A model generated the notes under the pieces. The model did not search any database. It was not told the origin of the DNA and saw only the letters and a program-made list of their open reading frames with translations. 64,000 bases of DNA from Paraburkholderia sejongensis (GTDB lineage Bacteria; Pseudomonadota; Gammaproteobacteria; Burkholderiales; Burkholderiaceae): the NCBI RefSeq assembly GCF_020880815.1, contig NZ_JAJITD010000011.1:62001-126000 (forward strand), given 5' to 3'. Below are positions 43,292-51,247 of this stretch, in pieces. The position numbers were made by a program, and so were the translations under genes. The stretch's first letter is position 1; each line of letters starts with the position of its first letter.

Positions 43292-44275
43292 TTACAGCTT
43301 CGGATACAAGCCCAACGTGCTCGCCTGCAGCCGCGCGAGCCCGAGCAATGCATCGGTATAAGGCGTCGCGACGCCGGTCAACTGCCCCAGCTCGCGCACC
43401 GCGCCGACCAGCGCGTCGAGTTCGACCGGCTTGCCGGCCTGCACGTCCTGCAGCATCGACGTCTTCATCGCGCCGAGCTTCAGCGTGACCGCGTGACGAT
43501 CGTCGGGCGCCTGATCGATCGGGATGCCGAAGCGTGCGCCGATTTCCTGCGCCTCCAGCATGATGTGCGTGACGAAGCCGCGCACGAGCGGGTCGCCGAG
43601 AATCCTGTCGGTCGTCGCGCCGGTGAGCGCGCTGACCGGATTCATTGTCATGTTGCCCCACAGCTTGTACCAGACGTCGCGCTGGATCTGCGCGGCCATC
43701 GTCGCGTTGAAACCGGCCGCCTGCAGCAGCGCGGCAAGCCGCTCGACCCGTTCGCTCGGCCGGCCCGACGCCTCGCCGACAATCAGGCCATTGCCCTGGT
43801 GATGACGGATCACGCCGGGCGCGTCGATCAGGCAGCTCGCATGCACGACGCAGCCGACCGTTTGCGCGGTCGGAATCGCGGCGACGATCGCGCCGTCCGG
43901 GTCGATCGTCTTGAGCCGCCGGCCGGCGAACTCGCCGGCGAGGCCGTCGCAGAACCACCACGGCACGCCGTTCATCGCGGTCAGCACGCTCGACTGCGGT
44001 CCGATCAGCGGCGCGATCCGCGCGGCCACCGACGCCATCGCTGGGCCCTTCACCGCGACCACGACGAGATCCTGCGCGCCGAGCTCGGCGGGCTTGTCGC
44101 TTGCCTTGACCTGCTCCGCGTAGATCACCCCGCCTTCGATCAGCCGCAATCCGTGCTGGCGCACCGCGTCGAGCGTCGCGCCGCGCGCGACCACGCCGAC
44201 CTCGTGCCCGGCCTGCGCGAGCTTCACTCCCATCCAGCCGCCGATCGCGCCGGCGCCGTAGATCGCTACTTTCAT
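43292..44275 (-). CDS. 2-dehydropantoate 2-reductase family protein (PanE/ApbA)
   Basis: A 327-residue NADPH-dependent ketopantoate reductase family member. The Rossmann motif GAGAIGGWMG lies at residues 7-16. The catalytic Lys candidate is in DVWYKLWGNMTMNPVSAL and the C-terminal acidic/Asn segment is family-like. PanE makes pantoate for coenzyme A, but many paralogues have other 2-keto acid substrates, so the specificity is open. AAGGACAAGCA lies before the ATG. It is followed upstream on the same strand by the class II aldolase gene. Confidence 0.85.
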   Translation of the reverse strand: MKVAIYGAGAIGGWMGVKLAQAGHEVGVVARGATLDAVRQHGLRLIEGGVIYAEQVKASDKPAELGAQDLVVVAVKGPAMASVAARIAPLIGPQSSVLTAMNGVPWWFCDGLAGEFAGRRLKTIDPDGAIVAAIPTAQTVGCVVHASCLIDAPGVIRHHQGNGLIVGEASGRPSERVERLAALLQAAGFNATMAAQIQRDVWYKLWGNMTMNPVSALTGATTDRILGDPLVRGFVTHIMLEAQEIGARFGIPIDQAPDDRHAVTLKLGAMKTSMLQDVQAGKPVELDALVGAVRELGQLTGVATPYTDALLGLARLQASTLGLYPKL

Positions 44276-44337
44276 TGCTTGTCCTTGCTGGTTGCCGCGT
44301 GCGCCCCGCGGCGGTTGGTTCGCTCAATTCTAGTCAA

Positions 44338-45132
44338 TCATTGCCGGTAGCTGGCGTCGATCCGGTCGACCCGTCGCACCAGCGCGTCGAACACGTCCTG
44401 GCCGGCGCCGTGGCGCGGGTCGAACTGCAGCGAGTCGCGCGAGCAGCGGATCGCGACCTCTTCCGGCACCGGCCGCGCGCGGCCCATCGAGAAAGTCGCC
44501 AGCTGGATTTCGCACGCGCGGTTGAGCGTCCACAGAATCGCAAAGGTCTGCGCGAGCGTGTGCCCCCATGCGAGCAGCCCGTGATTGCGCAGAATCACCG
44601 CCTGTTTGTCGCCGATATGGGCAAGCAGCCGGGGCCCCTCTTCCGCGTGAATCGTGATGCCCTCGAAGTCGTGATACGCGATCCGGTCATGCAACTGCGC
44701 GCTGTAGAAATTGGTCTGCTGCAAACCGTCTTCGAGACAGGCGACCGCGACGCCGGCCGTGGTATGCGTGTGCATCACGCAGTGCGCGTCGGCCAGGCCC
44801 TCGTGGATCGCCGCATGCACGACGAAGCCGGCCGGATTCACCGGATACGGCGAGCCGTCGAGCACCCGCCCGCGCGCATCGATCTTCACCAGATTGCTCG
44901 CGGTGACTTCGCTGTAATGCAGCCCGAACGGGTTGATCAGGAAGTGACGCTGGTTGCCGCTGACGCTCGCCGGCACGCGCAACGTGATGTGGTTGTAGAT
45001 CATCTCGGTCCAGCCGAGCAGATCGAAGATCCGGTAAGCGGCGGCCAGTTGCACGCGCGCCTGCCATTCGTCCGGATGCATGCCGGCCGCCGGCGGCACG
45101 CTCGCCGGTTGTGCGTCGAGGGTGGTGCTCAT
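44338..45132 (-). CDS. Class II aldolase/adducin family protein
   Basis: A 264-residue class II aldolase fold. The zinc-binding His motif is in MHTHTTAGVAVA, preceded by the acidic region around VVHAAIHEGLADAH; a third His is in LRNHGLLAWG. The family cleaves or epimerises sugar phosphates, but this non-sugar branch occurs in many amino acid and aromatic operons. The ATG has GGAGACG upstream. The frame upstream of the start is Arg/Gly/Pro-rich and contains the 9-base tandem repeat at 45222, so it was rejected. It lies 131 bases after the aminotransferase. Confidence 0.85.
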   Translation of the reverse strand: MSTTLDAQPASVPPAAGMHPDEWQARVQLAAAYRIFDLLGWTEMIYNHITLRVPASVSGNQRHFLINPFGLHYSEVTASNLVKIDARGRVLDGSPYPVNPAGFVVHAAIHEGLADAHCVMHTHTTAGVAVACLEDGLQQTNFYSAQLHDRIAYHDFEGITIHAEEGPRLLAHIGDKQAVILRNHGLLAWGHTLAQTFAILWTLNRACEIQLATFSMGRARPVPEEVAIRCSRDSLQFDPRHGAGQDVFDALVRRVDRIDASYRQ

Positions 45133-45221
45133 CGTGTCGTCTCCATGATTGTCGTTGCGGTCAGGCGGGGGATCGCCGCCGCGCCGCCCGCGCAGAGCCG
45201 GAGCGAACCGGCGCTGAGCCG

Positions 45222-45248
45222 GCGCGGGTGGCGCGGGTGGCGCGGGTG
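45222..45248. repeat. Three 9-base tandem repeats (GCGCGGGTG)
   Basis: Three identical adjacent copies of GCGCGGGTG lie between the aminotransferase and aldolase genes. It is short, non-coding and probably a replication-slippage product. Confidence 0.75.
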
Positions 45249-45263
45249 GCTGAGCGGCGCGGG

Positions 45264-46466
45264 TCAGGCGGCGCCGGCCACCACCGCCGCGATCGACGCC
45301 GCGACGTACTCCGCGTTGCGTTCGTTCAGACCGGCCACGCACATCCGGCCCGAGCGCAGCACATACACCGCGTATTCGTTGCGCAGCCGTTCGACCTGGC
45401 TCTCACTCAGACCGGTGTAGGTGAACATGCCGCGCTGCGCGACGTAACGGGTGCGCATCACTTCATCGACGCGCCCTTCGAGGCCCGCGTAAATCGTCTG
45501 ACGCATCTTCAGGATGCGCTCGCGCATCGCGCCGAGTTCGGCTTCCCACGATGCGTGCAGCGCCGGATCGGCGAGCACGTTGGCGACGAGGCGCGCGCCG
45601 TGCGTGGGCGGATTGCTGTAGTTCGCGCGCACCGCCGCCATCAGCTGACCGGCGACGCGCGCCGCTTCGTCCGCGCTGTTGCAGACCACGCTGAGCGCGC
45701 CGACCCGTTCGCCGTACAGCGAGAAATTCTTCGAGAACGAATTCGCGACGATCAGCGGCACGTTCGCGTCGGCGAGCAGACGCACGCACGCGGCGTCTTC
45801 TTCGAGGCCCGCGCCGAAACCCTGGTACGCCATGTCGACGAACGCGATCAGCTTGCGGCGTTGCAGGACCGGCACCAGTTCCTGCCATTGCGCGGCGCTC
45901 AGATCGACGCCGGTCGGGTTATGGCAGCACGCGTGCAGCAGCACGACGCTCTGCTCCGGCAGCGTGTCGAGCGCGGCGAGCATCCCGGCGAAACGCAGCC
46001 CGCCGGTTTGCGCGTCGTAGTACGGATAGGGGTTGACGGTCAGGCCGGCGGCTTCGAACACCACGCGATGGTTTTCCCAGCTCGGATCGCTGATCCACAT
46101 CTGCGAGCCCGGGAAATAGCGCTTCAGGAAATCGGCGCCGACCTTCAGCGCGCCGGAGCCGCCGAGCGTTTGCAGCGTCGCGATGCGGCCGGCCGCGCGC
46201 GCCGGGTTGTTCGCGCCGAACACCAACGCCTGGGCGGTGTCGCGATACAGCGGCAGGCCGGCCATCGGCAGATACGAGCGCGGGCCGATCGATTCGAGCA
46301 GCGCGGTTTCGGCGCGGCGCACCGCGTCGATCACCGGCAGCTTGCCAGCGTCGTCGAAATAGATGCCGATGCTCAGGTTGACCTTGTTCGGCCGGGGGTC
46401 CAGCTGGAAGTCTTCGTTCAGGCTCAGGATCGGGTCGCCCGGATAGGCGGGAATATGGTCGAACAT
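45264..46466 (-). CDS. tyrB: Aromatic amino acid aminotransferase
   Basis: A 400-residue PLP-dependent class I aminotransferase. The start MFDHIPAYPGDPIL and the NLSIGIYFDDAGKLPV block are typical of TyrB/AspC. The substrate loop has ACCHNPTGVD, the PLP Lys is in SFSKNFSLYGERVG, and the distal Arg is in SGRMCVAGLN. It transfers amino groups between tyrosine, phenylalanine or aspartate and 2-oxoglutarate. AAGGA precedes the ATG. It is divergent from a LysR gene, which may control it. The specificity for aromatic substrates is inferred. Confidence 0.87.
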   Translation of the reverse strand: MFDHIPAYPGDPILSLNEDFQLDPRPNKVNLSIGIYFDDAGKLPVIDAVRRAETALLESIGPRSYLPMAGLPLYRDTAQALVFGANNPARAAGRIATLQTLGGSGALKVGADFLKRYFPGSQMWISDPSWENHRVVFEAAGLTVNPYPYYDAQTGGLRFAGMLAALDTLPEQSVVLLHACCHNPTGVDLSAAQWQELVPVLQRRKLIAFVDMAYQGFGAGLEEDAACVRLLADANVPLIVANSFSKNFSLYGERVGALSVVCNSADEAARVAGQLMAAVRANYSNPPTHGARLVANVLADPALHASWEAELGAMRERILKMRQTIYAGLEGRVDEVMRTRYVAQRGMFTYTGLSESQVERLRNEYAVYVLRSGRMCVAGLNERNAEYVAASIAAVVAGAA

Positions 46467-46658
46467 CACGGGTCCTTGAAGACGGCCTCGAAGGCCGGTT
46501 ATGCGGCTAGCCGCGCGGCGCGGCAACACCCGCAAATACCGGTGCAAGCGCGCCCGCGGCGCACGGCGGGGCAAACCAGAAGTCTAAGCGGGTTTGCCGC
46601 GCTGCGTCGATCGGTACGAGTGTCGTCGCTGAGAGCGCCGCGCACAATCAATCGATTT

Positions 46659-46687
46659 TTCACGATTCGTAAGTTTTTCTTTAGAAT
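46659..46687 (+). promoter_or_regulatory. Candidate promoter of the LysR gene (leaderless mRNA possible)
   Basis: TTCACG at 46659-46664 and TAGAAT at 46682-46687 are spaced by 17 bases. Transcription would start at or next to the A of the ATG at 46695, and there is no Shine-Dalgarno before it. An ACGA-N-TCGT palindrome (46662-46670) overlaps the -35 element and could be an operator. Confidence 0.45.
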
Positions 46688-46694
46688 CGCCCGC

Positions 46695-47636
46695 ATGGCT
46701 CTTACCCGCGTCACCATTCGCCAGTACGAAGCGTTTCTCGCGATCGTCGATCTGCATAGCATCGGCGCGGCCGCGCAGCGGCTCGGATTGACGTCCTCGG
46801 CGGTCAGCCAGTTGCTGGCCGAACTCGAAACCGAACTCGGCTTCCGGCTGTTCGACCGCACCACGCGGCGCGTCGCGCTGTCCAGCGCAGGGCAGGATTT
46901 TCTGGCGTCGGCCGAATCGGTGCTGCGCCACGTGCGCGCGGCCGCCCAATCCGCCGACGATATCCGCAACCGCGCGTCCGGCATCGTGCGGGTCGGCGCG
47001 CCGCTGGTGATCGCGGCGACCGCGCTGCCGGCCGCGATCGCCGACTATGCGCGCGACAAACCGAAGGTCGTCGTGCGGATCTTCGATACCGGAGTCGAGC
47101 AACTGGTGGAACGGGTCGAGAGCGGCGACATCGATCTGGCGATCGGGCCGGACCGGCAAAGCGGCTCGCACGTGCGCGCCGAGACGGCGTTCGCGAGCCC
47201 GTGGGTGATGTGGTGCGCTGCCGCGCATCCGCTGGCCGCGCGACGCCGGGTGCAGTGGCAGCACCTGCGCGACGTGCCGATCGTCGCGACCGGCCGCGAT
47301 CACGAACGCGCGGTCGATCAGATGCGCGCGAATCTGCCGCCGGAGGCGCGCATCGTGCCGGTCGACGTGGTCGATAACGTCACCACCGCGTTCGGCCTCG
47401 CCGCGCAGGGGCTCGCGGTCACGCTCGCGCCGGCCTATGTCGCGCCGCTCGCGCGCACGTTCGGGCTGGTGATGCGGCGCATCGTCGATCCGGAAACGAT
47501 TCGCGAAGTCTGCGTGTATCGCTCGACCGAGCGCGCGCTGTCGCCGTCCGCCAGCGGCTTCGCGGACTTCGTGATGCCGTGGCTCAAACGCTGGGATCGG
47601 GAGATGCGGGGGCTGGCGCGCGGCAAGCGGGCTTGA
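46695..47636 (+). CDS. LysR-family regulator
   Basis: A 313-residue LysR regulator. The N-terminal helix-turn-helix is YEAFLAIVDLHSIGAAAQRLGL plus the recognition stretch (here SSAVSQLLAELETELG). The C-terminal effector domain begins near residue 95 with IVRVGAPLVIAAT. It is divergent from the aromatic aminotransferase, so regulation of that operon is the natural guess. The start ATG has no Shine-Dalgarno and may be leaderless. The effector is unknown. Confidence 0.88.
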   Translation: MALTRVTIRQYEAFLAIVDLHSIGAAAQRLGLTSSAVSQLLAELETELGFRLFDRTTRRVALSSAGQDFLASAESVLRHVRAAAQSADDIRNRASGIVRVGAPLVIAATALPAAIADYARDKPKVVVRIFDTGVEQLVERVESGDIDLAIGPDRQSGSHVRAETAFASPWVMWCAAAHPLAARRRVQWQHLRDVPIVATGRDHERAVDQMRANLPPEARIVPVDVVDNVTTAFGLAAQGLAVTLAPAYVAPLARTFGLVMRRIVDPETIREVCVYRSTERALSPSASGFADFVMPWLKRWDREMRGLARGKRA

Positions 47637-47676
47637 GGCCTGCTACGAAGCGCGCACGGAGTTCACGCCATCACGG

Positions 47677-48504
47677 CTACGCCCGCATGCACAGCGCAAA
47701 CAGTTGCCGCTGGTTCGAGATGCCGAGCCGCGCATACGCGCGCTTCTGATAGGTCACCACGCTCGTCGCCTTGACGCCCATGCCCTCGGCGATCCCGGCG
47801 GCGCTCGCGCCTTCGAGCGTGCCGCGCAGCACGTCGAGTTCGCGCGGCGTCAACGCCGGGCAGAGACGGCGAAGCCGCGCGAGCATCGCCGCGCCCGGCC
47901 CTTGCTGATGCTGGCCGTTCAGCGCGTAATGCGCTGTCGCCGCGTGCGCGAACAACGGCGCGACGCTTTCGAGGTACTCCAGTTCGCCCGCCGCGAACAC
48001 GCCGTGCGCGCGGTCACGATACAGATTGACCGACAGCCAGACGCTGTCCAGCGGCTGAACCAGCAACGACAGCCGGTCCGAGACGTTCGGCTGCGCGTAG
48101 CAGGCCGCGCGATACGCTTCGTGTTCGATTTCGTCGCCGCGCTGCTGATGCAGCACCAGCGCATCGCGCGACGGCGGGCGACGGTTTTTGCCGCCCGGGC
48201 CGCTCGCGTCGATGATCGCGCGGTTGCCGTCGAGCGCGTAGAAATGCGCGGCATAGCGTTCGGCGACCTCGCGCAGAAAGCGCCCGCCGCGATGGTCCGC
48301 CGCCGACACGGTGCGCGGCCGCGCGTCGAATTCGTAGGCGAACACCGTGCATTGCGACACCGGCAGCGCGTCGCCAACCGTGCGCAGAATGCTCGCGGCG
48401 AGCTCGTCGGGCTCCGGCTGCGCGATCGCGGCGACGAGACCGGTTGCGCGCGCGGTGCTGATCGGGCCGCTGCGCGGCGGTGAAGCGAGGCGCCAGGAAC
48501 GCAT
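47677..48504 (-). CDS. LuxR-family transcriptional regulator
   Basis: A 275-residue protein with a C-terminal LuxR helix-turn-helix (LTPRELDVLRGTLEG, then VVTYQKRAYARLGI). The N-terminal 180 residues are a putative sensor region, not a clear autoinducer-binding or receiver domain. The ATG at 48504 was chosen by family length. It is the last gene of a five-gene signalling cluster on the minus strand and is likely its output regulator. The upstream receiver-kinase gene ends 81 bases away. Confidence 0.8.
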   Translation of the reverse strand: MRSWRLASPPRSGPISTARATGLVAAIAQPEPDELAASILRTVGDALPVSQCTVFAYEFDARPRTVSAADHRGGRFLREVAERYAAHFYALDGNRAIIDASGPGGKNRRPPSRDALVLHQQRGDEIEHEAYRAACYAQPNVSDRLSLLVQPLDSVWLSVNLYRDRAHGVFAAGELEYLESVAPLFAHAATAHYALNGQHQQGPGAAMLARLRRLCPALTPRELDVLRGTLEGASAAGIAEGMGVKATSVVTYQKRAYARLGISNQRQLFALCMRA

Positions 48505-48584
48505 GATGGGAAGCGGTTGCGGCTGCGTGATTTGGGTGCCGGCAAGCGTAGCACAGCGGCCCGCGGGTCCCGCCGCCCTGCCGT

Positions 48585-49712
48585 CTACCTCCGGGTAAAC
48601 GAGCCTCGCTGCAACGCCACCGCGCGCGGCAGCTCGATCGTAAACACCGTCCCCACCGGCTCGCTCGACTCGACGCCAACCTCGCCGCCATGCATGCGCG
48701 CGATCTCCTGCACGATATGCAGACCAAGCCCGAGCCCTTCGCGCGAACGCGCGCCGTTGCCGTTCGCGCCGAACGCCTTGAACAGATGCGGAAACACCTC
48801 GGCCGGAATCACGCCGCGATTGGCCACCTTCAGCCGCACCACATCGTCCGCGGTGCCGTCGACCTCGACGCGAATATCGCCGTCCGGCGCGCCGTGATGC
48901 AGCGCATTGTTGACGAGGTTCGACACCGCCTGCCAGACGAGGTCGGTATCCCACGCGCCGGCGGTATCGCCCGAGCAGTCGAACACGATGCGCTTGCCGC
49001 TCTTTTGCGACGCGAATTCGTCGATTACCGAACGGCACAGCGTCGCCAGTTCGATCGAGCGCGGCTGCAACGGCAGACGCCCGCCCTGCAAACGCGCGAG
49101 GTTCAGCAGTTGATCGACCATCCGCGCCATCCGCAACGAGCTGTTCTTCACGCGCGCGGCGACGCTCGCGGCCTGCTCGTCGGCGGCGGTGCGCATCAGA
49201 TATTCGGCCGACGCCAGCACCGCGCCGAGCGGCGTGCGCAGATCGTGGCTGAGCACCGCCATCAGCATCTCGTTCGCTTCGAGCATCTGGCGCGTGGTCA
49301 CCAGTTGCGCGGCGAGCTGGCGCTTGTGCTGTTCGAGCTGCACGAACACGTCGACCTTCGATTGCAGGATGCGCGGATCGAACGGCTTGTACAGGAAGTC
49401 GACCGCGCCCGCCTCGTAGCCGCGGAACGTGCGCGACGCGTCCTGCGCGGTCGCGGTCAGGAAGATGATCGGCACGTGCGAGGTGCGCGGGCTGCCGCGC
49501 ATCAGCGCCGCCAGCTCGAAGCCGTTCATGCCGGGCATGTTGACGTCGAGGATCGCCAGCGCGACTTCGTGCTTGAGCAGCAGGTCGAGCGCGGCGGTGC
49601 CGGAGTCGGCGACCAGCACGGCGACGTCGGGGCGCCTGAGCAGCGCTTCGAGCGCGGTGATGTTGTGGACGATGTCGTCGACGATCAGGATGTTCACAGG
49701 TGAGTTCGACAT
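48585..49712 (-). CDS. Receiver-histidine kinase hybrid
   Basis: A 375-residue two-part protein. Residues about 5-120 are a response-regulator receiver with the phospho-acceptor Asp in LAILDVNMPGMNG and the Lys in DFLYKPFD. A short linker leads to a HisKA phospho-acceptor (LSHDLRTPL) and a HATPase domain with N-box NLVNNALHHG and G-box SREGLGLGLHIV. It has no membrane segment, so it is cytoplasmic. It probably passes phosphate between the upstream sensor kinase and the other cluster members. Confidence 0.88.
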   Translation of the reverse strand: MSNSPVNILIVDDIVHNITALEALLRRPDVAVLVADSGTAALDLLLKHEVALAILDVNMPGMNGFELAALMRGSPRTSHVPIIFLTATAQDASRTFRGYEAGAVDFLYKPFDPRILQSKVDVFVQLEQHKRQLAAQLVTTRQMLEANEMLMAVLSHDLRTPLGAVLASAEYLMRTAADEQAASVAARVKNSSLRMARMVDQLLNLARLQGGRLPLQPRSIELATLCRSVIDEFASQKSGKRIVFDCSGDTAGAWDTDLVWQAVSNLVNNALHHGAPDGDIRVEVDGTADDVVRLKVANRGVIPAEVFPHLFKAFGANGNGARSREGLGLGLHIVQEIARMHGGEVGVESSEPVGTVFTIELPRAVALQRGSFTRR

Positions 49713-49721
49713 GGCATCGAA

Positions 49722-50372
49722 TCAGAAAGAAAGCGGCAGCGCGGCAAGCCGGCGCGCCAGGGTTTCGGGATTGTAGACAGCGTCGGCCGCGCCGCGCACG
49801 ATCGCCGCGCGCGGCATTTCCGGCGCGCCGGCGCTCTCCGGCGTCTGCACCCACGCGGTGCCGCCGTGCGCGCGCACGCGTTCGAGGCCGGCCGCGCCGT
49901 CGTCGTTGGCGCCCGACAGCAGGATCGCGAGCAGGCGCTCGCGGTACACCGGGGCGGCCGACTCGAACAGCACGTCGATCGACGGGCGCGAGAAGCGCAC
50001 CGCCGCATCGGTCGACAGCGCGACCGTGCGGTCCACTTCGACCAGCATGTGATAACCGGGCGGCGCGACGTGCACGCGGCCCGGCAGGATCGACTCGCCG
50101 GCATCGGGTTCGAGCACCGGCAACGCGCAGCGATGCGCGAGCGCGGGCACGAGGTAGCTCGGCGACTCGGCCGGCAGATGCATGACGATCATCACGGCCG
50201 GCGAGAACCGCGCGGGCAACGCGAGCAGCAGCACGCCGAGCGCTTCGATGCCGCCCGCCGACGCGCCGATCACGACGAGGTCGTAGGTGCGCGGCGCGGC
50301 TGGGGGCGCGTCGGTATCGGTGGCCGGCGTATGAGCCGGCGGGTCCGGCGGTTGAACGATCGAGCGTGGCAT
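49722..50372 (-). CDS. CheB-type methylesterase without a receiver domain
   Basis: A 216-residue CheB catalytic domain only. The active-site Ser is in VIGASAGGIEAL, the His in VMHLPAES and the Asp in GANDDGAAGL. CheB normally demethylates chemoreceptors and is switched by an N-terminal receiver; this one begins with a Pro/Ala-rich tail instead. It is preceded by GAGG and follows cheR by 10 bases. The partner is unknown since no receptor lies nearby. Confidence 0.85.
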   Translation of the reverse strand: MPRSIVQPPDPPAHTPATDTDAPPAAPRTYDLVVIGASAGGIEALGVLLLALPARFSPAVMIVMHLPAESPSYLVPALAHRCALPVLEPDAGESILPGRVHVAPPGYHMLVEVDRTVALSTDAAVRFSRPSIDVLFESAAPVYRERLLAILLSGANDDGAAGLERVRAHGGTAWVQTPESAGAPEMPRAAIVRGAADAVYNPETLARRLAALPLSF

Positions 50373-50382
50373 CGCGACCTCG

Positions 50383-51228
50383 CTAGCGTTTCTGATAGAT
50401 GCGTTCGGGCGCGCGGAACTCGTCGAACGCTTCGTAATGACGCGAAAAGCGCAGACTTTCCTTGCTGCCCAGCCCGAGAAAACCGCGCCGCACCAGCGCG
50501 TTTTCGAACAGCCCCAGCGCGCGATCCTGCAAGCCGCGATCGAAATAGATCAGCACGTTGCGGCACGACACCAGGTGCGCTTCGAGAAACACTTCGTCGG
50601 TCGCGAGGCTGTGATCGGCGAACACCACGCGCTCCTTCAGCGAGCCGGCGAAGCGCGCGCCGCCGTACGCGGCGTGATAGTAGTCCGACAGCGACCGGGT
50701 GCCGCCGGCCGCCAGATAATTCTGCGTGAAGCCCTGAATCCGGTCGAGCGAGTAGATTCCCGACTCGGCGCGCGCGAGCGCATCCGGATTGATGTCGGTC
50801 GCGTAGAACAGCGTGCGCTCGGTGAGCCCCTCTTCGTCGAACAGGATCTTCAGCGACCACAGTTCCTCGCCGGTGCTGCAGCCGGCGACCCACACCTTGA
50901 TCGACGGATAGGTGCGCAGCCGCGGCAGCACGTGTTCGCGCAACGCGAGGAAATACGCAGGATCGCGAAACATCTCGCTGACCTGCACGGTCAGGTACTG
51001 GAACAGCCGCGAGAACTGCTCGCCGTCGCGCATGATCGCGTCCTGCAACTGCGACAGCGTCTGGAGTCCGAATTCGTCGAGCGCCTGGCTCAGGCGGCGG
51101 CGCAGCGACGACATCGCGTAGCGGCGAAAGTCGTGCTGATACTTCAGATAAATCGCGTCGAGCAGCAGCTTCAATTCGATATCGAAGTCGCTCATGCGCG
51201 GCGGCGCATCGAAGGCGGACGGGTTCAT
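50383..51228 (-). CDS. CheR-type methyltransferase
   Basis: A 281-residue CheR. The N-terminal helical part is followed by the SAM-binding domain with AGCSTGEELWSL and SCRNVLIYFD. It methylates glutamates on chemoreceptor-like proteins. The ATG at 51228 was chosen; one at 51195 (before SDFDIELK) is also possible. It follows the large sensor kinase gene by 19 bases, so it is cotranscribed. Confidence 0.87.
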   Translation of the reverse strand: MNPSAFDAPPRMSDFDIELKLLLDAIYLKYQHDFRRYAMSSLRRRLSQALDEFGLQTLSQLQDAIMRDGEQFSRLFQYLTVQVSEMFRDPAYFLALREHVLPRLRTYPSIKVWVAGCSTGEELWSLKILFDEEGLTERTLFYATDINPDALARAESGIYSLDRIQGFTQNYLAAGGTRSLSDYYHAAYGGARFAGSLKERVVFADHSLATDEVFLEAHLVSCRNVLIYFDRGLQDRALGLFENALVRRGFLGLGSKESLRFSRHYEAFDEFRAPERIYQKR

Positions 51229-51247
51229 CGCGGGTTCCGTTTCCGTA

